NCBI RefSeq assembly: GCF_003268635.1 | Contig: NZ_CP029639.1 | Coordinates: 611,001-675,000, forward strand | Length of the DNA: 64,000 nt | Direction: 5' to 3' | Source of the DNA: Paenibacillus sp. DCT19 | GTDB lineage: Bacteria > Bacillota > Bacilli > Paenibacillales > Paenibacillaceae | Shown: positions 26,687 to 34,477 of the stretch, in pieces | How positions within the stretch are numbered: position 1 is the first letter of the stretch | Layout of the letters: each line of letters begins with the position of its first letter | Program-made: the position numbers and the translations under genes | The notes under the pieces: model-generated | What the model was told of the DNA's origin: nothing | Database searches by the model: none | Seen by the model: the letters and a program-made list of their open reading frames with translations, nothing else

Positions 26687-27019
26687 ATGGCAACTTTTGA
26701 TGACTTTCTAAAACTGGATCTTCGTGTGGGAACAATTATTAATGCAGAATTCTTTGCAAAAGCTAAAGTCCCGGCGATCAAACTTGAAATTGATTTTGGT
26801 TCAGACATTGGTATTAAGTCCTCCAGCGCACAAATCACAAAAAGATATACAGCTGAAGAAATTATCGGTAAACAGATTGTAGCAGTTGTGAACTTTCCAC
26901 CTCGCCGAATTGCGGGATTCGATTCGGAAGTTTTGGTGCTGGGCGGAGTGCCCGAAGCAGGGGATGTTGTATTGTTAAAACCGGATTCTAATGTACCCAA
27001 TGGAACACAAATCGGATAA
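26687..27019 (+). CDS. csaA: CsaA-type chaperone (tRNA-binding-domain protein)
   Basis: A 110-residue homodimeric OB-fold protein related to the tRNA-binding domain of methionyl-tRNA synthetase. Characteristic segments are FLKLDLRVGTIINAE, YTAEEIIGKQIVAVVNFPPRRIAGF and SEVLVLGGVPE. In Bacillus CsaA has chaperone activity in protein export. The length is exactly as expected and a GGAGG precedes the ATG. It stands between the exporter and the ArsR gene. Confidence 0.93.
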   Translation: MATFDDFLKLDLRVGTIINAEFFAKAKVPAIKLEIDFGSDIGIKSSSAQITKRYTAEEIIGKQIVAVVNFPPRRIAGFDSEVLVLGGVPEAGDVVLLKPDSNVPNGTQIG

Positions 27020-27066
27020 ATTAACTGAAGCCCACCAGAGGATTACTACTTTGGTGGGTTATTTAA

Positions 27067-27094
27067 TTGACATATCGAGAAAAAACGATATACT
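27067..27094 (+). promoter_or_regulatory. Consensus promoter and operator of the ArsR gene, apparently leaderless
   Basis: TTGACA at 27067-27072, 16-base spacer, TATACT at 27089-27094. Between and over the boxes lies an inverted repeat ATATCG (27072-27077) / CGATAT (27086-27091). Transcription should begin at about 27101, right at the ATG at 27102, and there is no Shine-Dalgarno sequence, so the message would be leaderless or nearly so. Confidence 0.78.
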
Positions 27095-27101
27095 AAGTTT
27101 C

Positions 27102-27416
27102 ATGGAATTAATCGATGTATTTAAAGCTTTATCGAATGAGACTCGTCTAAACATTCTGAAGTGGTTGAAGGAGCCGGAGCTGCACTTTCCTAAACAAGGC
27201 GCACACATTCCGAAGGAGGAGAATTTTGATGGTGGAGTGTGCGTAGGTGATATTCAAGAAAAAGCTAAGGTTTCCCAGTCTACAGTATCCCACTATTTAA
27301 ACATAATGCAAAAGGCGGGTTTACTGGAATCTGTACGTTATGGTCAGTGGACGTATTATAGGCGAAATGAAAGTTTTATTCGAGAAGTAATTGAATTTAT
27401 GGAAATAGAAATCTAA
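27102..27416 (+). CDS. ArsR-family transcriptional regulator
   Basis: A 104-residue winged-helix regulator starting MELIDVFKALSNETRLNIL. The recognition helix region is KAKVSQSTVSHYLNIMQKAG and the wing YGQWTYYRRN. An insertion (HFPKQGAHIPKEENFDGGVC) between helices places a single Cys in CVGDIQE. The classic ELCVCDL metal site is therefore replaced by GVCVGDI, so metal sensing is doubtful. The start is fixed by the domain and promoter; a longer in-frame start at 26991 would overlap csaA. It probably represses itself and the YdcZ pair through matching operators. Confidence 0.9.
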   Translation: MELIDVFKALSNETRLNILKWLKEPELHFPKQGAHIPKEENFDGGVCVGDIQEKAKVSQSTVSHYLNIMQKAGLLESVRYGQWTYYRRNESFIREVIEFMEIEI

Positions 27417-27450
27417 AAAAATAAAACTAACCATTTTTTTTGTTCTAATT

Positions 27451-27468
27451 TATCGATTATTCTCGATA
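27451..27468. promoter_or_regulatory. Second ArsR-type operator, ahead of the YdcZ pair
   Basis: Perfect inverted repeat TATCGA (27451-27456) / TCGATA (27463-27468), sharing the ATATCG/CGATAT half-sites of the site in the ArsR promoter. It lies 66 bases before the first YdcZ start, in an A/T-rich promoter region with no unambiguous -35/-10. Confidence 0.65.
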
Positions 27469-27533
27469 TCTAAATTAACAATAAATTATCATGATCCGGC
27501 ATGGATCAGGTTCAAAAATAGGAGATGACGTGC

Positions 27534-27968
27534 GTGAAGAAAATAATTTTTTATATGATTGCCATTTTTACTGGAGCTTTACTCAGTCTTGAGGGAGCTT
27601 TATATGGCAAGCTAGGGGAACAGGTTGGGACGTTGGAGACGAACTTTTATAACTTCTTTATGGGAGCAATCATTGCGCTTATCCTTCTTATTTTTTTTGG
27701 ACGAGGCAACTTAAGACAAATTACCACATTTCCTAAATGGAATCTAATTGGCGGTGTTTTGGGTGTTACGTACTTATTGGCCTTGGTTATTGGTGTTCCT
27801 ATTGTAGGTGTGGGAATTTCCATGATTGCGATTGTTGTAGGACAGATGGTTACCAGCATGTTGATTGATCATTTTGGTTGGCTCGGAAGTACTCGTAAAC
27901 GGATTGGTTCTAAACGAGTGGCTGCTTTGATACTCATGTTGGCTGCACTGGTATTTACTTTATTTTAA
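27534..27968 (+). CDS. YdcZ/DUF606-family membrane transporter, subunit 1
   Basis: A 144-residue membrane protein with five hydrophobic segments, half the size of a normal DMT exporter. LLSLEGALYGKLGEQVGTLETNFYN and GVPIVGVGISMIAIVVGQMVTSMLIDHFG are typical of YdcZ (DUF606). The GTG at 27534, nine bases after AGGAG, is preferred over an ATG at 27525 that abuts it. Paired head-to-tail with a second YdcZ protein, so the two likely form a heterodimeric exporter. Confidence 0.88.
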   Translation: MKKIIFYMIAIFTGALLSLEGALYGKLGEQVGTLETNFYNFFMGAIIALILLIFFGRGNLRQITTFPKWNLIGGVLGVTYLLALVIGVPIVGVGISMIAIVVGQMVTSMLIDHFGWLGSTRKRIGSKRVAALILMLAALVFTLF

Positions 27969-27988
27969 GTAAGAAGGAGAATTTTATT

Positions 27989-28456
27989 ATGGGAATTGGA
28001 TTATTAATTGTAATTGTGACGTTGATAGGTGGTGCTGTGCTTGGAGCCCAATCTTCCCTAAATGGTAAGATCAGTCGCACAATTGGACTTTTAGAAACAG
28101 TATTTTTTACCTTTGCCTCTGGCGCCTTAGTTTTAGCGGTGCTCGTTGTTTTTTTTGGAAGTGGACATCTTTTTGATCTTATTCATGCACCAAAGCTGCA
28201 GTTGGCAGCTGTTTTCTTAGGATTTGGTTACCTATTCTTATCAACATTTTCTGTAAATATGATTGGAGTTACTCCTGCCAACCTAACTGCAATTGTTGGA
28301 CAACTGTTAGCAGGATTTGTGATAGATGCTATGGGTCTCTTCGGTAGTGAAATCATCAACTTCTCGTGGCAACGAGGCGTTTCACTTGTACTGATGTTAG
28401 TTGCACTGGCGCTGATTTTTAGTGAAAAAACAGGTAGAGTCGAGAGTGTAAAATAA
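27989..28456 (+). CDS. YdcZ/DUF606-family membrane transporter, subunit 2
   Basis: A 155-residue five-helix membrane protein homologous to its upstream neighbour: AVLGAQSSLNGKISRTIGLLE and ITPANLTAIVGQ-like TPANLTAIVGQLLAGFVIDAMG. RBS AAGGAGAA. It sits 20 bases after subunit 1, so the two are cotranscribed under the ArsR-type operator. Substrate unknown. Confidence 0.9.
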   Translation: MGIGLLIVIVTLIGGAVLGAQSSLNGKISRTIGLLETVFFTFASGALVLAVLVVFFGSGHLFDLIHAPKLQLAAVFLGFGYLFLSTFSVNMIGVTPANLTAIVGQLLAGFVIDAMGLFGSEIINFSWQRGVSLVLMLVALALIFSEKTGRVESVK

Positions 28457-28540
28457 AGTCGGATTTTATCGTGAATATCTGGGAACAACAGCAGCGGGAA
28501 GTCGAAACGTTCACCGGAGTCACGTTAATTCCAATATAAA

Positions 28541-28577
28541 AAATGGAGCCATTGTCTAAAACAATGGCTCCTTCTTT
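28541..28577. terminator. Convergent terminator
   Basis: Stem GGAGCCATTGT / ACAATGGCTCC with a 5-base loop, A-run left and TTCTTT right; serves the YdcZ pair and the convergent secreted-protein gene. Confidence 0.85.
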
Positions 28578-28586
28578 ATGAAATGA

Positions 28587-29057
28587 CTATTTTGATAAAC
28601 TTGATGGAACATCAGGATCAGTCGGGTTTTCATCATTTAAGGTTTTACCTAAGAGCAACGAATTGGGATAATTTTTAGAAAATTCTGCTTCATCTACTTT
28701 TAAAAAAAACTTGCCTTCAAAAATCAGTTGATTCGTATTAGGCTCGATTTCATCTATAGTTCTTGCGATCTCCGATTCCTTAAAGATACTTTGTTCATCT
28801 GCTCGGACGAACATGCCATCAGGTGTATAGAATTGAGTAGAATACCCGTTTGCGATTTTTGATTCTACGGATTCTACGTTTTTTACGGGTTCTTCGAATT
28901 TCACGTTATTTTTTGAAATATTCGTGTTAACAGGGATTCCATCTGTCTTATTTTCGGCTTCCGCTTCTGGATAGGTGTCCGCTTGTGAATTGGATAGTAA
29001 GGTTACTCCTGAAATAATAGTCATTGCAAAGGCTATTAAATATATTTTTTTGAACAT
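28587..29057 (-). CDS. Secreted hypothetical protein
   Basis: About 156 residues with an N-terminal signal (MFKKIYLIAFAMTIISGVTLL). The exported part is acidic with a low-complexity lead (EAEAENKTDGIP) and a small domain ending FEGKFFLKVDEAEFSKNYP. No Cys lipobox is seen. The start is set at 29057 because AAGGGTGGGG lies before it; the ATG at 29075 is within that site. I recognise no family. Confidence 0.7.
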   Translation of the reverse strand: MFKKIYLIAFAMTIISGVTLLSNSQADTYPEAEAENKTDGIPVNTNISKNNVKFEEPVKNVESVESKIANGYSTQFYTPDGMFVRADEQSIFKESEIARTIDEIEPNTNQLIFEGKFFLKVDEAEFSKNYPNSLLLGKTLNDENPTDPDVPSSLSK

Positions 29058-29251
29058 AATGTCCCCACCCTTCATACCAACAATTATTTCCTACTTTATA
29101 ACGGTATATTCAGTAAAGTAGTAAGAGCCTATTTCGTTTTGCTGTGCAACTGGTTTCCAAAAGGATAATAACGCAGAATCCCGACTCATAGCGAGCATAA
29201 TGGAGCCAAACGGTCTACTGCTATCGACTACTAGACGGGTCATGAATTAAT

Positions 29252-29300
29252 AACACAAAGAAAGCAGCTGATCAACTTGATCGTCTGCTTTTTATTCAGT
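29252..29300 (+). repeat. Dispersed palindromic repeat, copy 2
   Basis: AAAGCAG (29261-29267) with CTGCTTT (29285-29291), inner GATC pairing, then TTTTATTCAGTTAACC. Same order as copy 1: AACACAAAG, hairpin, T-rich, AGTTAAC. Nothing else is recognised in 29076-29326. Confidence 0.7.
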
Positions 29301-29326
29301 TAACCTGTTTGTACGCTGACAAGAAA

Positions 29327-29377
29327 TTGATAATTGTTTATAAAATGATTATATGCTAACATGTGTTAACGATAACA
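29327..29377 (+). promoter_or_regulatory. lacI-type gene promoter with operator O1
   Basis: TTGATA at 29327-29332, 17-base spacer, TATATG at 29350-29355. The near-palindrome TGTTAACGATAACA (29364-29377) lies just downstream at the start site, so the regulator probably represses itself. Confidence 0.8.
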
Positions 29378-29400
29378 TATTTGATATGGGGACTGACGAG

Positions 29401-30411
29401 ATGAATATCAAAATGACCGATATTGCTAAAAAAGCGGGTGTGTCACTAGCAACTGTCGGTAGAGTTTTGCACAATAACGGTTATGTTTCTAAGGAGAAAC
29501 GTAAAATGATTGAACAAATCATTAAAGAAACGGGGTATGTGCCAAACAAAATAGCTCAGGGTTTGAAGGCAAGTCGGAGTAACATTTTTGGGCATCTAAC
29601 TCTTTTTAACGATAACATGCAGTATAAAGGAATCAGCTCAGCTATTAACACATCGGCAGTTGAGAAGGGATATCAGGTCCTTACTTTAACTTATCATGAG
29701 GATTCAGGAGAAGAAGAGCATCAGATTAATGAATTAATTGGCCACCGTGTAGAAGGGGTATTTATTACATCTAACTGTTCAATTCCAGAAAAATTAATTA
29801 GTAGGTTAAGTGAAGAGCAAATTCCTGTAGTTATGATAGAGCGTACCTATGATATGCCACATGTAGACCGAATTGTGGTCAATGATTATTTGGGTTCACA
29901 GGGTGCGGTGCTTCATTTTATTGAAAAAGGGCACCGACGAATAGGATTCATTGGATCAGAGCTTACTCAGCAAGTCGAGATTGATCGTTATCAAGGTTAT
30001 CTAAAAGCTCTGGAAGAAGTGAATGTAATACCTAATAAAGATTGGATTAAGCACATGCCGGACTATTCATTAGACTTTGGACGTCAAGCAATGAATGAGC
30101 TATTGAACAGCAATAGTCCGCCTTCAGCCGTTTTCATGACTTCAGATATCTTTGCTTGCGGAGTACTGCAAACTCTATACGATCAGAAGTTAAGAGTTCC
30201 CGAGGATATATCATTAATAGGCTATGACAATACACTATCAGCCCTGCTTTCTCCACCCCTTACTTCTGTGGGTTTACCGTACAATGAAATAGGTGAACAT
30301 GCTGTAGAGTTGCTGCTAAGAAGAACTAAGGACTTTTCTTACGAGTCCTGCACAATTGAAGTTGAACCATTTTTGATGGATCGAAGAACAGTATCGGACT
30401 TAAGTATGTAG
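29401..30411 (+). CDS. LacI-family transcriptional regulator
   Basis: A 336-residue repressor. The N-terminal helix-turn-helix and hinge are complete: MTDIAKKAGVSLATVGRVLHNNGYVSKEKR, then NKIAQGLKASRSN. The periplasmic-binding-like effector domain covers about residues 60-336 (GVFITSNCSIPEKL, IGYDNTLSALLSPPLTSVGLP). GGGGA precedes the ATG; an upstream in-frame ATG at 29353 lies across the operator and is unlikely. Matching operators stand before this gene, the MATE gene and the acetyltransferase gene, defining a local regulon. The effector is presumably a sugar or glycoside. Confidence 0.94.
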   Translation: MNIKMTDIAKKAGVSLATVGRVLHNNGYVSKEKRKMIEQIIKETGYVPNKIAQGLKASRSNIFGHLTLFNDNMQYKGISSAINTSAVEKGYQVLTLTYHEDSGEEEHQINELIGHRVEGVFITSNCSIPEKLISRLSEEQIPVVMIERTYDMPHVDRIVVNDYLGSQGAVLHFIEKGHRRIGFIGSELTQQVEIDRYQGYLKALEEVNVIPNKDWIKHMPDYSLDFGRQAMNELLNSNSPPSAVFMTSDIFACGVLQTLYDQKLRVPEDISLIGYDNTLSALLSPPLTSVGLPYNEIGEHAVELLLRRTKDFSYESCTIEVEPFLMDRRTVSDLSM

Positions 30412-30436
30412 ATATTAGTGAAATTATATATAAAAA

Positions 30437-30468
30437 AGGATCTCTCAATACGGAGTGATTTTTTTTAG
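30437..30468 (+). terminator. Terminator after the LacI-type gene
   Basis: Short stem ATC-T-CTC with GAG-T-GAT around a small loop, followed by eight T residues. Confidence 0.65.
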
Positions 30469-30471
30469 GCC

Positions 30472-30493
30472 AATGTGTTAACGTTAACACATT
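30472..30493. promoter_or_regulatory. Operator O2 (22-bp perfect palindrome) before the MATE gene
   Basis: Perfect two-fold symmetric site; core TGTTAACGTTAACA at 30476-30489 with matching AATG/CATT flanks. It lies 39 bases before the TTG start of the MATE gene. Confidence 0.9.
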
Positions 30494-30532
30494 TCGGCAA
30501 TCAAATTCCAACACTATTCGAGGAGACTAAAA

Positions 30533-31921
30533 TTGAATACCTTAACAAAAGGAAGCCCTATCAAAGTCATTATCATGTTTACTTTACCACTTCTTCTAGG
30601 AAACATATTCCAACAATTATATAGCTTTATTGATGCTTTAATTGTAGGCAGAATCCTAGGTGTCGATGCATTGGCAGCTGTCGGAGCTACAATTAGTCTA
30701 ACATCTCTTGTTCTTGGGATCGCTTTTGGAATTAGTGCGGGACTGGCTATTCCTACTGCTCAGGCTTTTGGAGCTAAAGATCATGTACGAATACGGAAAA
30801 GTTTCGTCGCTAGTATCTGGATAACCATTTTCGTAACACTTATTATTACTCTTTTAGCTTACTCACTGACATTTCCACTGCTTCGTTTAATGCAGACACC
30901 TGAAGAAATTATTTCTGATTCTGCAGCTTTTATACAGATCATTTTCCTTGGATTTGGGGCTTCAATGTCATTCAATCTTTTAAGTAATCAAATACGTGCT
31001 TTAGGGGATTCACGAACACCCTTGATTTTTCTGATAATCTCATGTGTTATAAATGTTATCTTAGACTTTTGGCTCATTCTAGGTTTTCATATGGGAGTAC
31101 CTGGGGCGGCTTTAGCTACTGTAATATCTCAGTTATTCTCTACTGTCTGTTGTGTATTTTATATTAGAAAGAGGATTCCTTTACTGAATATTACGTTTAA
31201 AGATCTGTCCTTGGATTGGTCCGTTATTCGTAATCATTTAGGGGTCTCATTACCGATGGGATTTCAACAATCTATTATTGCGATAGGCCATATTATCCTA
31301 CAAACTATGCTTAATACCTTAGGTACAACTGCTGTAGCGGCATATACTGCAGCTAGCCGAATTGATCAATTAGCTATACTGCCATCCGTTTCGTTCGGGG
31401 TTGCAATGGCGACATTCACAGCGCAAAATTATGGGGCAAAGGAATTTGGCCGTATTCGAAAGGGAGTTCATCAAGCGATGATTCTCAACTGTACGATATC
31501 TGCTATTATTGGCGGGTTAATCATCATTTTTGGTAGACCGTTAGTTAATATTTTTGTAGGCAATGATCAACCTATGGTTACTGAATTGGCACAAACATAT
31601 TTTTATTTCAATGCAAGTATGTACTGGTTTTTAGCCATATTATTTACAATCCGTTTTACGTTACAAGGACTAGGACAAAAACTTATCCCTACATTAGCTG
31701 GAGTTTTTGAACTCATTGCCCGCATTATTGCTGGATTAATTCTTATACCCTTATGGGGGTTTACTGGGGCAGCTTTAGATAGTCCACTTGCATGGATTGG
31801 ATCAGTGCTGGTATTGGTCTTCAGTTTTTTCCCTACCATGTCATCTCTGAAAAAGAAGGAAAAAGATCAATTACACATCAGACCATCCAAGAACCATTCG
31901 CAATACACTTCAGAAGTCTGA
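30533..31921 (+). CDS. MATE-family efflux transporter
   Basis: A 462-residue, twelve-helix multidrug/toxin exporter. The family pattern is strong in both halves: MFTLPLLLGNIFQQLYSFIDALIVGR at the start and RIDQLAILPSVSFGVAMATFTAQNYGA mid-protein, with FTLQGLGQKLIPTLAGV later. TTG start behind AGGAGA. It sits between two sites for the LacI-type repressor and upstream of a sugar O-acetyltransferase, so it may export a sugar derivative rather than a drug. The gene is more A/T-rich than the oxidase operons, suggesting acquisition. Confidence 0.94.
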   Translation: MNTLTKGSPIKVIIMFTLPLLLGNIFQQLYSFIDALIVGRILGVDALAAVGATISLTSLVLGIAFGISAGLAIPTAQAFGAKDHVRIRKSFVASIWITIFVTLIITLLAYSLTFPLLRLMQTPEEIISDSAAFIQIIFLGFGASMSFNLLSNQIRALGDSRTPLIFLIISCVINVILDFWLILGFHMGVPGAALATVISQLFSTVCCVFYIRKRIPLLNITFKDLSLDWSVIRNHLGVSLPMGFQQSIIAIGHIILQTMLNTLGTTAVAAYTAASRIDQLAILPSVSFGVAMATFTAQNYGAKEFGRIRKGVHQAMILNCTISAIIGGLIIIFGRPLVNIFVGNDQPMVTELAQTYFYFNASMYWFLAILFTIRFTLQGLGQKLIPTLAGVFELIARIIAGLILIPLWGFTGAALDSPLAWIGSVLVLVFSFFPTMSSLKKKEKDQLHIRPSKNHSQYTSEV

Positions 31922-31933
31922 GTATATATCATA

Positions 31934-31947
31934 TGTTAACGTTAACA
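31934..31947. promoter_or_regulatory. Operator O3 before the acetyltransferase gene
   Basis: Perfect 14-base palindrome TGTTAACGTTAACA, identical to the O2 core, 78 bases upstream of the acetyltransferase start. A TATATT at 31952-31957 could be a -10 box beside it. Confidence 0.85.
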
Positions 31948-32025
31948 GGATTATATTAAGCTGCAGAATTCTTTTTTGATTTCTTTCGGGGATAAAGTTG
32001 AATAATCTATTTAAGGAGAATTTTT

Positions 32026-32586
32026 ATGAAAACAGAGATGGAGAAGTACCTTGCTGGTGAAGAATTTTGTTTTTTAGATCCTGAGATTGCTTCTATGAAA
32101 GAACATGCCACTCGTTTATGTAGGAGATTTAATGAAATTGACACCGCAAATATCCAACAGCAGCGTGAAGTAATCCTCGAATTATTTGGTTCATGTGGCA
32201 GCGGAGTCTTTATGCAGCCTCCGTTTAATTGCGATGTAGGTAAGAATATACATGTTGGAGAAGATTTTTTAACCAATTACAATGTCACCATTCTAGATGT
32301 TGATAAGGTAACCATTGGAGATTACTGTATGATTGGACCAAATAGTATTATTTCTACTGTAAATCATCCACTGTCTGCCAAGGGGAGAAGAGAAAAATTG
32401 TCCATTACAAAGCCTGTTATCATTGGCAATGATGTTTGGATTGGGGCAAATTGCGTGATTCTCCCAGGTGTAACTATTGGAGACAACGTAATTGTTGGTG
32501 CGGGTGCTGTTGTTTCTAAAGATGTTCCTGATAATTGTGTTGTAGGAGGCGTACCTGCAAAGATAATTAAAGAGCTTGAGGTATAG
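32026..32586 (+). CDS. Sugar O-acetyltransferase (maltose/galactoside acetyltransferase family)
   Basis: A 186-residue left-handed beta-helix enzyme that transfers acetyl from acetyl-CoA to a sugar hydroxyl. The N-terminal helical cap ([17 protein letters not shown]) is typical of Maa/LacA. Hexapeptide repeats include [19 protein letters not shown] and [20 protein letters not shown]. The catalytic His is in [21 protein letters not shown] precedes the ATG. It has its own operator and belongs with the MATE exporter in the LacI regulon, recalling the detoxifying role of LacA. Confidence 0.93.
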   Translation: MKTEMEKYLAGEEFCFLDPEIASMKEHATRLCRRFNEIDTANIQQQREVILELFGSCGSGVFMQPPFNCDVGKNIHVGEDFLTNYNVTILDVDKVTIGDYCMIGPNSIISTVNHPLSAKGRREKLSITKPVIIGNDVWIGANCVILPGVTIGDNVIVGAGAVVSKDVPDNCVVGGVPAKIIKELEV

Positions 32587-32684
32587 CTTTACTTATACCT
32601 GTAAAGCTGATTACCAGAACAGATTTTAGCCGAAAACATGACTGTTAATGCATTAAACTAATGGGATACGCTAACTTAATAATA

Positions 32685-32730
32685 ACACCAAGAAAGCAGC
32701 TGATCTAAGTGATGGCTGCTTTTATTTAAC
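32685..32730 (+). repeat. Dispersed palindromic repeat, copy 3
   Basis: AAAGCAGC (32693-32700) with GCTGCTTT (32715-32722), followed by TATTTAACTAAC. It is preceded by AATAACACCAAG as in the other copies, and a detached CTGACGGGCAG lies at 32814-32825. The rest of 32587-32897 holds no gene. Confidence 0.7.
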
Positions 32731-32897
32731 TAACTTAACAAAAATGGAAGTGAGTCAATACTGGATGCAGTTCAGTATATACAAGGCGGTCAGCAATTAG
32801 TAACAAAAGCTCAACTGACGGGCAGTTAAGCTCCTTAATAACATAATAGACAGCGACAACCCCAATAGTCTCCGTTACAATAAACGCATTCTTGACC

Positions 32898-34328
32898 TCA
32901 TTCTAACGTAGGTGTATTTCTGGCCTTCTTTTTATTAGTAAGGCACAGGCTAGGGATAAAGATCAGCGCTAAGATGATCGTAGCCACAAGAAAAGCAATA
33001 TGGTACCCTTGCAATTGATGTGCAATCGTTGGATGTAAGCCTTGTAGAGCCGTTGCAACAGACGTTGCAATAATTGCTGAGCCAAAGCTTGAACCCAGAT
33101 TTTCAATGATATTGATGCCAACGCCTGCCTCAGGAAGCTGTTTGCTGTCGAGTCCAGTGTAGGCTTCACTCATCAATGGAAGACTAATGCCTCCAACGCT
33201 GACGCCACGAATGAACAGGATGACCGAAATCCAGATCATACTCGTCGTATCCGAGATGAAAATGAAGGGAATAGAACCGATAAGGGAAAGAACAAGACTG
33301 ACAATTAGTACATATTTTGCACCAACTCTATCAATCATTTTTCCAATGAAAGGCCGAGTGATTAGCATACCAACGCCTTGGGGAATGAGTGCAACTGCCG
33401 TTTGAATTACTGTGAAGTCTCGAAAGGTCTGAAAGAACAGGGGGAGTATCAACATCGGACCCATAATAGCGATATTGGCTAAGAATAGCCCCGCGCTTGA
33501 TGCTGCAAAGTTTCTGTGTGCAAACAAATTCATAGGCAGAACGGTTTGATTGTTTTTAAGACGATTATAAACGAGATAAATGATAGCCAAAGCAAGGCCA
33601 ATCCCCATCCACAAGATCGTTTCGTGATTATTAAAAGTAGCATGATCTGCTGCTTTGGTAATTCCATAAATTAAAGCTACACTCATAGAGGATAAAACGA
33701 TAATTCCAACTAGATCGAGCTTGCTCTCTTTGTTGAAGGGTTCAAAGTCTGGAATCTTTCTGATCATTAATGGCGTGGAGATCAATACAATGAACACGTT
33801 AATGAAAAAGATCCATTGCCAAGATGCTGCCTGAACGATGAATCCACCGATGATTGGTCCCAAGATAGGGCCAAAGATCATAGGTGTACTCACAATAGCC
33901 ATGACTCTGCCTAAATATTGTTGTCCCGTTGTTTTAACTAAGAGGGTGAACATCAATGTCGTAATGACTCCGGCACTGAATCCTTGAAGTAAACGGAATA
34001 GGATGAAGCTTGAAATATCCCAGCTAACGCCGACTAAGACCGAAATCACGCCAAAAGCAATTACAGCCCCAACGAAAACCTTCTTGCCGTTAAATGTATT
34101 CATGAGCCAGCCAGATACAGGAACTGCAATCGCAAGGGCTAAAATATATCCAGTGATGGCCCATTGGATGGTATCCAATGTGGTATGGTAATCCTTTGTT
34201 AGTTGATTTACAGCAATGTTCACCATGGTAGAGTCTAGCATAGGAGCAATGGCTCCTAGCGCAATCGCCCAAGCAGTGATAAGAATATGTTTGGGTATTC
34301 CAGGTTCCTTTACGTTGTCTGATGTCAT
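32898..34328 (-). CDS. MFS multidrug exporter, DHA2 family (EmrB/QacA type)
   Basis: A 476-residue, fourteen-helix drug/proton antiporter. Signature stretches: LDSTMVNIAVNQLTKDYHTT (motif D1), WAITGYILALAIAVPVSGWL, LFRLLQGFSAGVITTLMFTLL and the antiporter motif C-like FGPILGPIIGGFIV. The start at 34328 follows AAAGGAG; an upstream start at 34403 would put about 25 hydrophilic residues across the promoter. It is downstream of and presumably controlled by the MarR gene, but has its own promoter and operators. Confidence 0.94.
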   Translation of the reverse strand: MTSDNVKEPGIPKHILITAWAIALGAIAPMLDSTMVNIAVNQLTKDYHTTLDTIQWAITGYILALAIAVPVSGWLMNTFNGKKVFVGAVIAFGVISVLVGVSWDISSFILFRLLQGFSAGVITTLMFTLLVKTTGQQYLGRVMAIVSTPMIFGPILGPIIGGFIVQAASWQWIFFINVFIVLISTPLMIRKIPDFEPFNKESKLDLVGIIVLSSMSVALIYGITKAADHATFNNHETILWMGIGLALAIIYLVYNRLKNNQTVLPMNLFAHRNFAASSAGLFLANIAIMGPMLILPLFFQTFRDFTVIQTAVALIPQGVGMLITRPFIGKMIDRVGAKYVLIVSLVLSLIGSIPFIFISDTTSMIWISVILFIRGVSVGGISLPLMSEAYTGLDSKQLPEAGVGINIIENLGSSFGSAIIATSVATALQGLHPTIAHQLQGYHIAFLVATIILALIFIPSLCLTNKKKARNTPTLE

Positions 34329-34348
34329 ATTATGCTCCTTTAAAATGA

Positions 34349-34401
34349 ATTTTGTTTCCTCGTCAACTAAAAATCTACTCTTATTTTGTTTCCTTGTCAA
34401 C
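34349..34401 (-). promoter_or_regulatory. Promoter and duplicated operator of the DHA2 exporter
   Basis: On the minus strand TTGACA (34400-34395), 17-base spacer, TAGATT (34377-34372). Two 19-base direct repeats, 34383-34401 and 34349-34367, differ at one base (reading GTTGACRAGGAAACAAAAT). They are 34 bases apart; one covers the -35 and the other the expected start site. A good layout for repression by the adjacent MarR protein. Confidence 0.8.
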
Positions 34402-34413
34402 AATAATTAGAGA

Positions 34414-34454
34414 ATAAAAAAAGCACCCGTTTCTCTAAAGAGAAGGTTGCTCTT
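34414..34454 (-). terminator. Terminator between marR and the exporter
   Basis: Reading the minus strand: AGCAACC with GGGTGCT outer arms, TCTC/GAGA inner arms, TTTA loop, then a T-rich run. It separates marR transcription from the exporter promoter. Confidence 0.75.
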
Positions 34455-34477
34455 GGTTTTAACTCATTTTATTGGTT

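Noticed and set aside
18815..32825. Integron-like attC cassette array made of the palindromic repeats
   Set aside because: The repeats lack convincing paired R/L boxes, the genes between them point in both directions, and no integrase is present in the window.
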